Assembly: GCA_038526915.1 (NCBI GenBank) | Contig: JBCBGF010000001.1 | Coordinates: 558,001 to 622,000 of the forward strand | Source: JBCBGF01 sp038526915 | GTDB taxonomy: Bacteria > Pseudomonadota > Alphaproteobacteria > Rhodobacterales > Rhodobacteraceae | DNA length: 64,000 nucleotides | Direction of reading: 5' to 3' | In this document: positions 16,917 to 26,249 of the stretch, piece by piece | How the letters are laid out: each line of letters starts with the position of its first letter | Numbering within the stretch: the stretch's first letter is position 1 | Translations under genes and position numbers: made by a program | The notes under the pieces: model-generated | Seen by the model: the letters and a program-made list of their open reading frames with translations, nothing else | What the model was told of the DNA's origin: nothing | Database searches by the model: none

Positions 16917-19409
16917 CTATGCCAGCGTCCGCTCGATCTCTTCGCGTTCGAAGATCTCGATCACGTCGTCTTCGCGGATGTCCTCGTAATTCTCGAACGC
17001 CATGCCGCATTCTTGGCCCGATTGCACTTCGGCTACTTCATCCTTGAAGCGCTTCAGCGTTTTCAGCGTGCCCTCATGGATCACCACGTTGTCACGCAGC
17101 AGACGCACCCCGGCGGACCGGCGGGCAACGCCCTCGGTCACCAGACACCCGGCGACCTTGCCCACATTCGAGACCTTGAAGACCTCTTTGATCTGGGCGT
17201 AGCCGATGAAGTTCTCGCGCACTTCGGCCGAGAGCAAGCCGCTCGCGGCCGCCTTCACATCGTCCACCAGATCGTAGATCACCGAGTAATAACGGATCTC
17301 CACTCCCTTCTGGTTGGCCGTGTTCCGTGCCGTGGCATTGGCCCGCACGTTAAACCCGAACACCGGCGCACCGGAGGCCTCTGCCAGCCCGACATCGCTT
17401 TCGGTGATCGCACCCACGCCCGAATGCAGCACGCGCACGCGCACTTCGTCGTTGCCGATCTTCTCCATCGCTTGCACGATCGCCTCGGCCGAGCCCTGCA
17501 CATCGGCTTTCACGAGGATTGGCATCTCGGCCACGTTCTCGTCCGCCTTGGCCTTGGCCATCATCTGTTCGAGCGTTGTGGCAGCACCAGCAGCCGCGCG
17601 TTTCTCTTTCGCCGCTTTCTCACGGTACTCCGCGATCTCACGCGCTTGAGCCTCGGTCTCGACCACGTTCAGCACGTCACCCGCTTCCGGCGTGCCATTC
17701 AGACCCAGAACCTCGACAGGAACCGAAGGCCCGGCTTCTTTCACGCGCTCGCCCTTGTCGTTCTCCATCGCGCGGACCTTGCCCCACTGTTCGCCGACAA
17801 CAAAGATGTCGCCCTGGCGCAGGGTGCCGTTCTGGACAAGCACAGTCGCCACAGGCCCACGGCCCACATCCAACTGCGCCTCGATCACTGCGCCTTGCGC
17901 CGCGCGATCGGGGTTGGCTTTCAGTTCCAGAACCTCCGCCTGAAGCGCGATGGCTTCCAGCAGCGCGTCAAGCCCGGTGCCCTTGATTGCCGAAACCTCG
18001 ACATCCTGTACCTCACCCGATAGCTTTTCGACGATCACTTCGTGCTGAAGCAGGTCGGTCCGCACTTTTTCGGGGTTGGCCTCTGGCCGGTCGATCTTGT
18101 TGATCGCGACGATCATTGGCACTTCGGCAGCCTTGGCGTGATTGATGGCTTCCACCGTCTGCGGCATCACCGCGTCATCGGCGGCCACCACCAGCACGAC
18201 AATATCCGTCACCTGCGCCCCGCGCGCCCGCATCGACGTAAACGCCGCGTGGCCGGGGGTATCGAGGAAGGACAGCTTCGCGCCGTCATCGGTTTCCACC
18301 TGATAGGCGCCGATGTGCTGGGTGATCCCGCCCGCTTCGCCAGACACCACCTTGGCATTCCGGATCGCATCCAGAAGCGAGGTTTTGCCGTGGTCCACGT
18401 GGCCCATTACGGTAATGACTGGGGGCCGTGGCTTCAGATCGCCCTCGTCATCTTCGACGGTGGCAATCACGTCTTCCACATCAGCGTCACTCACGCGCAC
18501 AACCTTGTGCCCGAACTCTTCGATGATGAGTTCGGCTGTGTCGGCATCAATCGTCTGGTTCTGCGTCGCCATGATGCCGTTGGTCATCAACGACTTCACA
18601 ACGTCAGCCACGCGTTCCGCCATCCGGTTGGCCAGTTCGCTGACCATGATCGCTTCCGGCAGTTTGACCTCGCGCACGACCTTTTCACGCTCGACCGGGC
18701 CACCCATGGCCTTCTGCCGCGCGCGTTCCTGCTTGCGCTTCATCGCGGCCAGCGACCGCTGCCGCCCACCTTCGCCGCCAGACAGCGCCTGGTTCAGGGT
18801 CAGTTTGCCAGACCGGCGGCCATCGTCGCGGCCTTTGTTGCGGTTTTGCTTGTCGCGGTTGTCGCGTTCGGGCTTGCGGGCCGTCGCTGCGGGCTTGGGC
18901 GCACCGGCACCACGCGGCGCAGCAGCAGGATCTGCGGCAGGCGGTGGTGCCGCGGCAGCAGCCTTGGCCTCAGCCGCCTCACGCTCGCGCCGGGCGTCAT
19001 CCTCAGCCTTTTGCTTGGCGCGTTCCTCGCGCTCCCGCTCTTCGCGTTCTTTGGCCTCGGCCTCGGCCCGGCGGCGTTCGCGTTCCTCGGCGCGGGCTTT
19101 TTCTTCCTCCGCGCGTTTCTGTTCGTCTTCAGCCTCGCGCGCTTTGGCGGCGGCAAGGGCCTTCATCCGGCGTTCCAACTCGGCATCGGAAATGCCCGCA
19201 GGACGTTTGGACGGATCGCCACCGCGCGCGGCAGGCGCTTGTGCGCCCCCGGCGGCAGCGCCCGCACCGGGCTTCGGCACGACAACGCGTTTCCGCTTGG
19301 TCTCAACGACGACGTTCTTTGTCCGGCCGTGGCTAAAGCTTTGCTTTACCTGACCAGAACGCGGACCGCCGCGGAGCCCCAGTGTCTTTTTGCCGTCATT
19401 ATCGCTCAT
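16917..19409 (-). CDS. infB: Translation initiation factor IF-2
   Basis: GTPase that brings initiator tRNA to the ribosome. 830 residues. The N-terminal third is highly charged and Ala/Arg/Glu-rich (about residues 50-200, with long RE/KA runs), typical of alphaproteobacterial IF-2. The G domain starts near residue 330 with VMGHVDHGKTSLLD, then DTPGHAAFTSMRARGAQ and INKIDRPEA. Domains II-IV follow to the C-terminus. Last visible gene of rimP-nusA-ylxR-infB; 9 bp after the ylxR stop. Confidence 0.98.
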   Translation of the reverse strand: MSDNDGKKTLGLRGGPRSGQVKQSFSHGRTKNVVVETKRKRVVVPKPGAGAAAGGAQAPAARGGDPSKRPAGISDAELERRMKALAAAKAREAEDEQKRAEEEKARAEERERRRAEAEAKEREEREREERAKQKAEDDARREREAAEAKAAAAAPPPAADPAAAPRGAGAPKPAATARKPERDNRDKQNRNKGRDDGRRSGKLTLNQALSGGEGGRQRSLAAMKRKQERARQKAMGGPVEREKVVREVKLPEAIMVSELANRMAERVADVVKSLMTNGIMATQNQTIDADTAELIIEEFGHKVVRVSDADVEDVIATVEDDEGDLKPRPPVITVMGHVDHGKTSLLDAIRNAKVVSGEAGGITQHIGAYQVETDDGAKLSFLDTPGHAAFTSMRARGAQVTDIVVLVVAADDAVMPQTVEAINHAKAAEVPMIVAINKIDRPEANPEKVRTDLLQHEVIVEKLSGEVQDVEVSAIKGTGLDALLEAIALQAEVLELKANPDRAAQGAVIEAQLDVGRGPVATVLVQNGTLRQGDIFVVGEQWGKVRAMENDKGERVKEAGPSVPVEVLGLNGTPEAGDVLNVVETEAQAREIAEYREKAAKEKRAAAGAATTLEQMMAKAKADENVAEMPILVKADVQGSAEAIVQAMEKIGNDEVRVRVLHSGVGAITESDVGLAEASGAPVFGFNVRANATARNTANQKGVEIRYYSVIYDLVDDVKAAASGLLSAEVRENFIGYAQIKEVFKVSNVGKVAGCLVTEGVARRSAGVRLLRDNVVIHEGTLKTLKRFKDEVAEVQSGQECGMAFENYEDIREDDVIEIFEREEIERTLA

Positions 19410-19418
19410 ATTGGTCTT

Positions 19419-20039
19419 CTATACCTTTCCGGCAGCAGTTTCGCCGTCTTTTGTGCGAACGCCCGATAGCCGCAATGCGTCCTCTCTGATGCGTTCAGTG
19501 AGTCCGCCCGCGGCAAGCGCCGCATGTATCACATGTTCCCGCCCGAAAGCCAAACCCAATTCTGACGCACTCAAAACGTCAAAAAACGAGTCTTTTCCGC
19601 CGGGTGGGCGCAGTTTCGATTTCCCCCGTTCCGACCCGTCATGGGCCTGAAACAGCACCTGCGCTTCTTCCATCAAAAGCGCGGATTTCACCTTCTCAAA
19701 CCCAGCCACCGCCCGGCCCGCCTTGCGGGCCATCGCGATCAGGTCGGTGACCCGGCGGGTCAGCCCCGCCTCGACATCCGCCACCAACGTCTCGGGCACC
19801 GTAACCGCCTGTTTTGCCGCACGGGCAAAAAGGCGCTTCTTTACCGCCGTCTCCAACGCACCCCGATCCGCCGTGACCCAGATGCCCCGACCGGGCAGTT
19901 TGCCCAAGAGATCGGGCACAATCACGTCACCCGGCCCAACGACGAACCGGATCAGCCCCGCCGTCGGCCCTGACACACCAGTGGCGATGCACCGGCGCTC
20001 AGGCCCGTCTTGCGTTTTCTGTCGTCCCCCGCGCGCCAT
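19419..20039 (-). CDS. ylxR: YlxR (DUF448) plus L7Ae-like RNA-binding protein
   Basis: 206 residues from the ATG of MARGGRQKTQDGPERRC; the in-frame sequence upstream overlaps nusA and is not protein-like. The N-terminal YlxR domain has RRCIATG and LGKLPGRGIWV. The C-terminal part resembles the L7Ae-type domain (DLIAMARKAGRAVAGFEKV and ALLMEEAQVLFQAHD). It occupies the usual nusA-ylxR-infB position, linking it to transcription-translation and nucleoid functions in other bacteria. Exact role not settled. Confidence 0.88.
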   Translation of the reverse strand: MARGGRQKTQDGPERRCIATGVSGPTAGLIRFVVGPGDVIVPDLLGKLPGRGIWVTADRGALETAVKKRLFARAAKQAVTVPETLVADVEAGLTRRVTDLIAMARKAGRAVAGFEKVKSALLMEEAQVLFQAHDGSERGKSKLRPPGGKDSFFDVLSASELGLAFGREHVIHAALAAGGLTERIREDALRLSGVRTKDGETAAGKV

Positions 20040-20061
20040 CGGCCCAGCCCGCGCCCTGAGA

Positions 20062-21687
20062 TCAGGCGCTAGCCTCCTCTTCAGCCGCCTCAGCCTCAGC
20101 CGCTTCGGCCGCCGCCGCGGCCTCCAACTCAGCCGGATCAACCCAGCCTAGCTGGATGCGGGCCGTCATCACCATGTTCTGTGCCTCTTCGAGGCTCACA
20201 TCGAAGGGTTCCAGAACACCGTCATCCTTGGTGCGCTCGCCATCCACCACGGTCCAGCCACCGGCCAGTTCCCAGTCAGCGCAGGTCGCGAAATCTTCCA
20301 GCGATTTCACATCGTCCTTGGCCAGCGCTTCGATCATCTGGGGTGTCAGACCCTCGAATGCAATAAGGCTGTCTTCAACCCCCAGCGCGCGCGCATTGTC
20401 CAGCGCTTGCTTGTTCAGCGCGTCGATGTGATCGCGGGCACGGGCCTGAAGCTCGCTCGCCGTGTCCTCATCCACACCATCGATCACGAGAAGCTCGTCC
20501 ACCTCGACATAGGCCACTTCTTCCAGCGAGGTGAACCCTTCCGAGACCAGAAGCTGCGCAAAGAACTCATCCAGATCGAGCGTATCGACGAACAGCTTGG
20601 TGCGTTCCTCAAACTCGGCCTGGCGACGCGCGCTTTCCTCTTCCTCGGTCATAATGTCGATATCAAGCCCGGTCAGTTGGCTTGCCAACCGCACGTTCTG
20701 ACCGCGGCGGCCAATGGCCAGCGACAGTTGTTCCTCCGGCACGACAACCTCGATCCGCTCGGCCTCCTCGTCCAGAACCACCTTCGACACCTCGGCGGGC
20801 TGGAGCGCGTTCACGAGGAACGTGGGCTGATCGTCATTCCATGGAATGATGTCGATCTTTTCACCCTGCAACTCGTTCACGACCGCCTGCACGCGGGACC
20901 CGCGCATACCGACACAGGCGCCCACCGGATCGATCGAGTTGTCGTAGGAGATCACCGCGATCTTCGCGCGGCTGCCGGGATCGCGGGCCACGGCCTTGAT
21001 CTCGATAATGCCGTCATAGATCTCGGGCACTTCCATTTTGAACAGTTCCGCCATGAACTCCGGCGCGGTGCGCGACAGGAAGATCTGCGGCCCCCGCACT
21101 TCACGGCGCACATCCTTGATGTAGCACCGGATGCGGTCACCGTTGCGATAACCCTCGCGCCCGATCTTCTCATTCCGGCGCAGGATGCCTTCGCCCGCGC
21201 CGATATCGACGACGACGTTGCCGTACTCCTCGCGCTTGACGACACCGTTGATGATGGTGCCTGCGCGATCCTTGAATTCCTCGTACTGACGATCCCGCTC
21301 GGCCTCGCGAACCTTCTGCAGAATCACCTGCTTGGCCGATTGCGCGGCGATCCGGCCCATGTCGACCGGCGGCACTTCTTCAACGAACGTGTCACCAACC
21401 TTCGGGTCATCGAGATACTGCTTGGCCTGCTCAACCGTGAACTCGGCTTGATAGTTCTCAAGCTCTTCCTCTTCGACCACCGTGCGCACGCGGGTAAAGG
21501 TCGCCTTGCCGGTCTTGCGGTCGATGGACACGCGAATGTCCATCTCGCTGCCGTACCGGCTTTTCGCGGCACGGGCGAGGCTTTCTTCCATCGCTTCAAC
21601 CACCAATGCGGGGTCGATCATTTTTTCGCGGGCAACAGCCTCTGCGGTTTGCAGAAGCTCCAGCTGGTTGGCCGAAGTAATCGACAT
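20062..21687 (-). CDS. nusA: Transcription termination/antitermination protein NusA
   Basis: Binds RNA polymerase and nascent RNA, promoting pausing and intrinsic termination. 541 residues. Visible: N-terminal polymerase-binding region, S1 domain (GTIINGVVKREEYGNVVVDI), KH domains (PVGACVGMRGSRVQ and IGRRGQNVRLASQL), and C-terminal helix-hairpin-helix acidic repeats, then an Ala/Glu tail. I start at the ATG of MSITSANQ, 7 nt after AAGGAGG. A GTG two codons upstream overlaps the rimP stop. NusA may regulate its own operon through the terminator in the rimP leader. Confidence 0.97.
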   Translation of the reverse strand: MSITSANQLELLQTAEAVAREKMIDPALVVEAMEESLARAAKSRYGSEMDIRVSIDRKTGKATFTRVRTVVEEEELENYQAEFTVEQAKQYLDDPKVGDTFVEEVPPVDMGRIAAQSAKQVILQKVREAERDRQYEEFKDRAGTIINGVVKREEYGNVVVDIGAGEGILRRNEKIGREGYRNGDRIRCYIKDVRREVRGPQIFLSRTAPEFMAELFKMEVPEIYDGIIEIKAVARDPGSRAKIAVISYDNSIDPVGACVGMRGSRVQAVVNELQGEKIDIIPWNDDQPTFLVNALQPAEVSKVVLDEEAERIEVVVPEEQLSLAIGRRGQNVRLASQLTGLDIDIMTEEEESARRQAEFEERTKLFVDTLDLDEFFAQLLVSEGFTSLEEVAYVEVDELLVIDGVDEDTASELQARARDHIDALNKQALDNARALGVEDSLIAFEGLTPQMIEALAKDDVKSLEDFATCADWELAGGWTVVDGERTKDDGVLEPFDVSLEEAQNMVMTARIQLGWVDPAELEAAAAAEAAEAEAAEEEASA

Positions 21688-21689
21688 TC

Positions 21690-22286
21690 TCACTCCTCCT
21701 TGGAAGCGTTCGGGTGTTCCGTTTCAATCTCGTCAAACTGCGTCTCGTCGATGATGCCCGCGGCCTTGCGCTGGCGCAGCATCTCGCGGATCAGATCATC
21801 GGTCAGAACCAGCTTGGCATCGGCCAGCCAGTCAAATTTCAGGCCGATGATGACGGGCTCATCGCTCTTGCCCGCATCGATCTCGATGAGCACTTCATCG
21901 TCTTCGACACCGTGCAGCGGGCCCTTGAAGCGCCGCCGCCCGTCGATCAGGTCATTCGTCTCGATCTTGGCCTCGTAGCCCACCCATGTCTCGAAATCCT
22001 TCAGCCGGGTCAGGGGCCGGTCGATTCCGGGGCTGGAGACCTCAAGCGTGTACTGATCCTCGATCGGGTCCTCGACATCGAGCGTGGCACTGACCGCCGT
22101 CGAAATCTCGGCGCAGTCATCCACCTCGATCCCGCCCTCGGGGCGTTCGGCCATGATCTGCACTGTCTTGGTCTTGCCGCCCATGAAGCGCACGCGCACC
22201 AGTTCGAACCCCATACCTTCCAGGACAGGGGTGATAATCTCGGCCAGACGACGATCCAGCGTGGCTTTGGCGACAAGGTCAGACAT
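21690..22286 (-). CDS. rimP: Ribosome maturation factor RimP
   Basis: Assists 30S subunit assembly. 198 residues from the ATG of MSDLVAKATLDRR. Hallmarks: ITPVLEGMGFELVRVRFMG, DDCAEISTAVSATLDVEDPI, and the conserved LEVSSPGIDRPLTRLKDFE. A longer in-frame reading upstream runs through a terminator hairpin and is rejected. First gene of the nusA-infB operon. The start codon is only 13 nt downstream of an intrinsic terminator. Confidence 0.96.
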   Translation of the reverse strand: MSDLVAKATLDRRLAEIITPVLEGMGFELVRVRFMGGKTKTVQIMAERPEGGIEVDDCAEISTAVSATLDVEDPIEDQYTLEVSSPGIDRPLTRLKDFETWVGYEAKIETNDLIDGRRRFKGPLHGVEDDEVLIEIDAGKSDEPVIIGLKFDWLADAKLVLTDDLIREMLRQRKAAGIIDETQFDEIETEHPNASKEE

Positions 22287-22299
22287 GGGGTCCAAGCAC

Positions 22300-22323
22300 A
22301 AAAAAACGGGCGCGCGGCCCGTT
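22300..22323 (-). terminator. Intrinsic terminator in the rimP leader, candidate attenuator
   Basis: On the minus strand AACGGGC (22317-22323) and GCCCGTT (22305-22311) form a 7-bp stem with a 5-nt loop, running into a 7-base U-tract (22306-22300). It ends 13 nt before the rimP ATG, leaving no room for a promoter downstream, so operon transcription must read through it. It could also end transcripts from the CAP gene upstream. Confidence 0.75.
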
Positions 22324-22377
22324 GGTGTTTCCCGGTGGAGACTGGGGGGTGGAGGCCCAGGCGCCGCTGTTGAGGGG

Positions 22378-22406
22378 GATATACGCAAGGCGCATACCGC
22401 TTGCAA
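22378..22406 (-). promoter_or_regulatory. Candidate sigma70-type promoter of rimP-nusA-infB
   Basis: On the minus strand TTGCAA (22401-22406) and TATATC (22378-22383) are separated by exactly 17 bp. A start near 22371 would give a leader of about 85 nt that contains the intrinsic terminator at 22300-22323. Confidence 0.55.
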
Positions 22407-22418
22407 GGGGCAGGTGGC

Positions 22419-23030
22419 CTAGCCCACGAAAATCTGCGTCACCCAATAGTCGCCGCAGGTGTTGCTTTGCGAAAAGGCGGCACCCGCCCCCATCGCCGAG
22501 ACGTCGGGGTCCAGCACATTGCGCCGATGACCAGGCGAGGCCATCCACAGCGCCACAACCTGCCGGGCCAGGCTTTGGTAGCTATGCGGCGGGATTTGCC
22601 GTCCGGCCCGGGTCTGAAAGACACACGCGCCCCGGTCAATCACGCGAAACCGTTGCGAGCCAAAGGTATAACGCGGCAGTTGCGCAATGTTCTCACCCGC
22701 TGTGCGCACCCGTAGGCCGGCGCTTCGCACCCGATCCGCCAGACCGCGCCCGCTGGCCCCGCGCCCCTGGTGCGAGAGGGTGCCCGCCTGTGCCATCCAT
22801 ACGCTATGTGCCGTCGCTGATTGGATCAGTGTGCCGGGCGCAGCTGTCACCGCACGGCGGCCCGCCTGACAGCGCACGAAATTGACCTCGCCCAGAATCG
22901 CCTGCGAGAGTCGCGCCTGATCGATCCGGCCTGGATCAATTGCAGCGTTCGACGCCGCTACGCGCGTACAGGCCTGCGCCACACCGCCTAGCAAAGCCCA
23001 CAGCAGGACTGTAGCAAGAGCCAATCTCAT
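22419..23030 (-). CDS. Secreted CAP (SCP/PR1-like) domain protein
   Basis: 203 residues with a signal peptide (MRLALATVLLWALLGGVAQA). The CAP fold is seen in EVNFVRCQAGRRAV, SATAHSVWMAQAGTLSHQG (His), GENIAQLP, and VVALWMASPGHRRNVLDPD (the conserved W-x-x-SPGHR-N block). Bacterial CAP proteins are secreted or periplasmic with mostly unknown activity. Its ATG overlaps the stop of the binding-protein gene upstream (ATGA), so the two are translated together. Four cysteines suggest disulfides. Confidence 0.85.
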   Translation of the reverse strand: MRLALATVLLWALLGGVAQACTRVAASNAAIDPGRIDQARLSQAILGEVNFVRCQAGRRAVTAAPGTLIQSATAHSVWMAQAGTLSHQGRGASGRGLADRVRSAGLRVRTAGENIAQLPRYTFGSQRFRVIDRGACVFQTRAGRQIPPHSYQSLARQVVALWMASPGHRRNVLDPDVSAMGAGAAFSQSNTCGDYWVTQIFVG

Positions 23031-24361
23031 CCAAAGAACCAGCGTTCGGCGACGTTGGGCCCCGAACGTGCCCCGGCTTCCGCCATCAGTGTCAGGCGTG
23101 GCGTATGAACAACCGTCATATCGCGATGAACCGGGATGACGGTTGTGCTGTGCCGTGCCACGTCATGCTCCAACGCAGCCAAAACGTCGTGCCGGTGGGC
23201 CGTCGACTGGGCGCACCGGGCCTCTGCCAGCCGCGCTTCGAAATCGGGAACATCGGTCAGACTACCGCGCGGATGCGCTGCCAGCGTTGCCTCCCGCGTC
23301 ATGCGGGGCGGGGCGAGCGACAGCGCCAGATCGGCAGGGCGTGGGTCGTCGCGTGTTGTGAGCGACAGGGCCAGCCCGATCGCACGCCCATCCGCAGATA
23401 GTCCCTTCAGCAGCCGTACGGTTGCCGGGCAACCCAACAAGTCGCCCGACAGGCTGAGCGTTGCGTGGTCAATCCCCGCACGCTCCAACTGGTGGCGCGC
23501 GTGATCCGGATCATATGCAATCGCATGATCGTCCGCGACCGTCCCGTACCCTGCGACCCACGTTTGCAACAGCGCAGGTCTGTCTATTCCAAGCCGCAGC
23601 GCGTTGGCCAGAGTGACCGCATGCGCACCTTGCGCCGAAATCTGGAGTGCCGCCGACCGAGAGATAGCCGAGACAGAAGGCCGTCCCCTCCGCACGCGCA
23701 ACCCGGCAGGATCGGCCACGTCCGCGGCATCCGCCACCCCGTCCCGAACCGCCGCAGCTGCGTCTTTCGGCGTATCGGCACCGATAAACTCGACCCGGTC
23801 GAACCAACCGGTCCGCCGGTCGTCAAAGTAAGGTGCCCATGTCGCCAAACCACCGTTCGCCATGGGCGCATACGGCCCCGTGCCGATCCCGGACTTGGAG
23901 ATGGCAAGCGCTGGATCGGCCAGCAGGAACGGCAAACCGGGATCACCATCTGCTAGCCGAATACGCAGACGAAGCGGGCCGTCTGCAGTCACCCGGCACG
24001 TCGTCCCAAGATGCGTGCCAAGCTCTGCCAGCGATGCTGCCACATCCGACGCCGTCAACGCCGATCCATCGTGGAACACAACCCCCGACCGCAGCGTAAT
24101 CGACCAGTCGCGCGCATCGCCGCTCGCCTCCCACGCCGTGGCCAGTTCACCGCGCAAGCCGCCATCCGCATCGGTTGCGGTCAGCCGATTGAACACCGTC
24201 GTCGCCGCCACCGCCGCCTGAAACGCCTGCGCCCCCCGGCGGGGTATCGCCAGACGCAAAACGCCACCGCGCGCGGGCAAGGCCTGCGCGGGTAGGGTGG
24301 CGGCCAGCATACTTGCCGCGGCACCCGAGGTCAGAAGCCGGCGTCGGCTTAGGCGGGTCAT
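23027..24361 (-). CDS. Peptide-type ABC substrate-binding protein (SBP family 5), orphan
   Basis: 444 residues. The N-terminus has a Tat-like twin-arginine signal (RLSRRRLLTSGAAAS). The body resembles family 5 periplasmic binding proteins for peptides or nickel (LATAWEASGDARDWSITLRS, VVFHDGSALTASDVAASL), but is shorter than the usual 500-plus residues. No permease or ATPase genes are adjacent; instead its stop overlaps the start of a CAP-domain gene. That suggests either a transporter encoded elsewhere or a repurposed periplasmic binding protein. Ligand unknown. Confidence 0.8.
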   Translation of the reverse strand: MTRLSRRRLLTSGAAASMLAATLPAQALPARGGVLRLAIPRRGAQAFQAAVAATTVFNRLTATDADGGLRGELATAWEASGDARDWSITLRSGVVFHDGSALTASDVAASLAELGTHLGTTCRVTADGPLRLRIRLADGDPGLPFLLADPALAISKSGIGTGPYAPMANGGLATWAPYFDDRRTGWFDRVEFIGADTPKDAAAAVRDGVADAADVADPAGLRVRRGRPSVSAISRSAALQISAQGAHAVTLANALRLGIDRPALLQTWVAGYGTVADDHAIAYDPDHARHQLERAGIDHATLSLSGDLLGCPATVRLLKGLSADGRAIGLALSLTTRDDPRPADLALSLAPPRMTREATLAAHPRGSLTDVPDFEARLAEARCAQSTAHRHDVLAALEHDVARHSTTVIPVHRDMTVVHTPRLTLMAEAGARSGPNVAERWFFG

Positions 24362-24445
24362 CGGGCGACCCCTTTGATTGCGTTACGAATCATCGAGATA
24401 AGAGGTTATCAGCCCAAAGCCACGTCCGGCGAACATATTCCCGTG

Positions 24446-25432
24446 TCAGCCCACCGGCGCGAAATCACGCCGCAGCGCGTTCGTCGTCTTGACCAACTGC
24501 GCGCTGATCCCCGGCTCTGACAGCGCGTGCCCGGCGCGGGGCACAACGACCATCTTCGATCCCGGCCACCGGTCGTGGATGCGCTGGGCCGACACTGGCG
24601 GGCAGATCATGTCATAGCGCCCCTGCACGATCGTGCCGGGAACGCCCAGCAAGCGGTCGGCATGCGCCAGGATATGCCCGTCCCGCTCCAGAAACCCGCC
24701 GTTGATGAAGTAATGGTTCTCCAGCCGCGCAAACGCTCGTGCATATTCCGCCGGACTTTCGCCACCCGGGCCATCATTGCTGATCGAGGCCAGCGTGTTT
24801 TCCCAACTGGTCCAGGCGCGGGCAAAGCGTGTCTCGGTCACCAGATCCCCGCAGAACAACCGCCGGTGGTACGCCGCCACCAGATCGTCCCGCTCATCCT
24901 CTGGGATCAGCTTGGTGAACCGCGCCCAGACATCCGGCCAGAACATTCCCGCACCGCCGCCATAGAACCAATCTAGCTCGGCCTTGGTCATCAGAAACAC
25001 ACCACGCAGGATCAGGTGCAGCACCCTGTCGGGATGGGCCTGCGTGTAGATCAGGCCCAGCGTCGCGCCCCAGCTGCCGCCAAAGACGACCCATTGGTCG
25101 ATCCCCAGCGTCTCGCGGATCTTTTCGATGTCGCGCACCAGATGCCATGTCGTGTTGGCCTCGACACTGGCATGGGGGCGGGATCGGCCACAGCCGCGCT
25201 GATCGAACAGGATGATGCGATAGTGTTCGGGATCGAAGTAGCGTCGCATCGCCGGGCTGCAGCCACCCCCCGGTCCGCCATGCAAAACCACCACCGGAAC
25301 GCCATCGGGGCGTCCGCATTGCTCGACGTAAATCCGGTGATCATCGCCCACATCCAGCATACGCTGTTCGAACGGATCGATGGGCGAATACAGAAATTGA
25401 GCCGCGCCTTTTTGTCCTGCCACCTTGCCCAT
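24446..25432 (-). CDS. pip: Proline iminopeptidase
   Basis: Serine aminopeptidase (alpha/beta-hydrolase, family S33) removing N-terminal proline. 328 residues from the ATG of MGKVAGQKG. Motifs: oxyanion HGGPGGGCS, DQRGCGRS, the nucleophile elbow FGGSWGATLGL (GGSWG), IVQGRYDMICPP with the catalytic Asp, and PRAGHALSEPG with the catalytic His. Divergent from ubiG with about 70 bp between start codons. The in-frame extension upstream covers the ubiG leader and is discarded. Confidence 0.93.
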   Translation of the reverse strand: MGKVAGQKGAAQFLYSPIDPFEQRMLDVGDDHRIYVEQCGRPDGVPVVVLHGGPGGGCSPAMRRYFDPEHYRIILFDQRGCGRSRPHASVEANTTWHLVRDIEKIRETLGIDQWVVFGGSWGATLGLIYTQAHPDRVLHLILRGVFLMTKAELDWFYGGGAGMFWPDVWARFTKLIPEDERDDLVAAYHRRLFCGDLVTETRFARAWTSWENTLASISNDGPGGESPAEYARAFARLENHYFINGGFLERDGHILAHADRLLGVPGTIVQGRYDMICPPVSAQRIHDRWPGSKMVVVPRAGHALSEPGISAQLVKTTNALRRDFAPVG

Positions 25433-25502
25433 CGCCGCCCTATATAGCCGGGGAGTCGCCCCCGATAGGGGACTGATAACAGGAAAAACCTGGAGCCGAC
25501 AG

Positions 25503-26249
25503 ATGCAGACCGCGCAGACCACCATCGATCAGGGTGAGATTGAAAAGTTCCAGGCCATGGCAGCGGAATGGTGGAATCCCGACGGCATGTTCAAGCCTTT
25601 GCACATGCTCAATCCCTGCCGGCTCGATTACATCACCACCCAGATCGCCGGTGAGTTTGGGCGTGACCTTGGTGCAGACCGCCCCTTCGAGGGTCTGCGG
25701 TTGCTTGATATCGGCTGCGGCGGCGGGCTGTTGTCGGAACCCATGGCCCGGCTAGGGGCAACGGTTGTGGGCGCGGATGCGGCCGAACGCAACATCCCCG
25801 TGGCCCGCATTCACGCCGAAGAACAAGGCCTCGACATCGATTACCGGCACACCACCGCCGAGGATCTGGTCGCCGCGGGTGAGGTATTCGACGTGGTTTT
25901 GAACATGGAAGTCGTCGAACATGTCGCAGACCCGCAGGCCTACCTGAACGCCTGCCACGCGCTGCTGAAACCGGGCGGGCTGATGGTGTGCTCGACCATC
26001 AACCGAAACCCCAAAAGCTATGTCATGGCGATAGTGGGCGCCGAATACGTGATGCGCTGGCTGCCGAAAGGCACCCATGAGTGGTCGAAGTTCATTACTC
26101 CTGACGAACTCTACGGCTTCATCGAAAAAGCAGGTTTGACCCCGGTCGACAAAAAAGGGTTTGTGTTCAACCCGATCACCTGGACCTGGGGCCTTTCGGA
26201 TAGCGATCTCAGCGTCAACTATGTAACAGCCAGCATTCGCCCGGCCTAA
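25503..26249 (+). CDS. ubiG: Ubiquinone biosynthesis O-methyltransferase UbiG
   Basis: Carries out both O-methylations in ubiquinone synthesis at the membrane surface. 248 residues from the ATG of MQTAQTTIDQGEIEKF. It shows EWWNPDGMFKPLHMLNP, the SAM motif LLDIGCGGGLLSEPMARLGA, and VLNMEVVEHVADP, all characteristic of UbiG. The TAA stop overlaps the stop of the convergent marR gene in CTAA. Confidence 0.96.
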   Translation: MQTAQTTIDQGEIEKFQAMAAEWWNPDGMFKPLHMLNPCRLDYITTQIAGEFGRDLGADRPFEGLRLLDIGCGGGLLSEPMARLGATVVGADAAERNIPVARIHAEEQGLDIDYRHTTAEDLVAAGEVFDVVLNMEVVEHVADPQAYLNACHALLKPGGLMVCSTINRNPKSYVMAIVGAEYVMRWLPKGTHEWSKFITPDELYGFIEKAGLTPVDKKGFVFNPITWTWGLSDSDLSVNYVTASIRPA

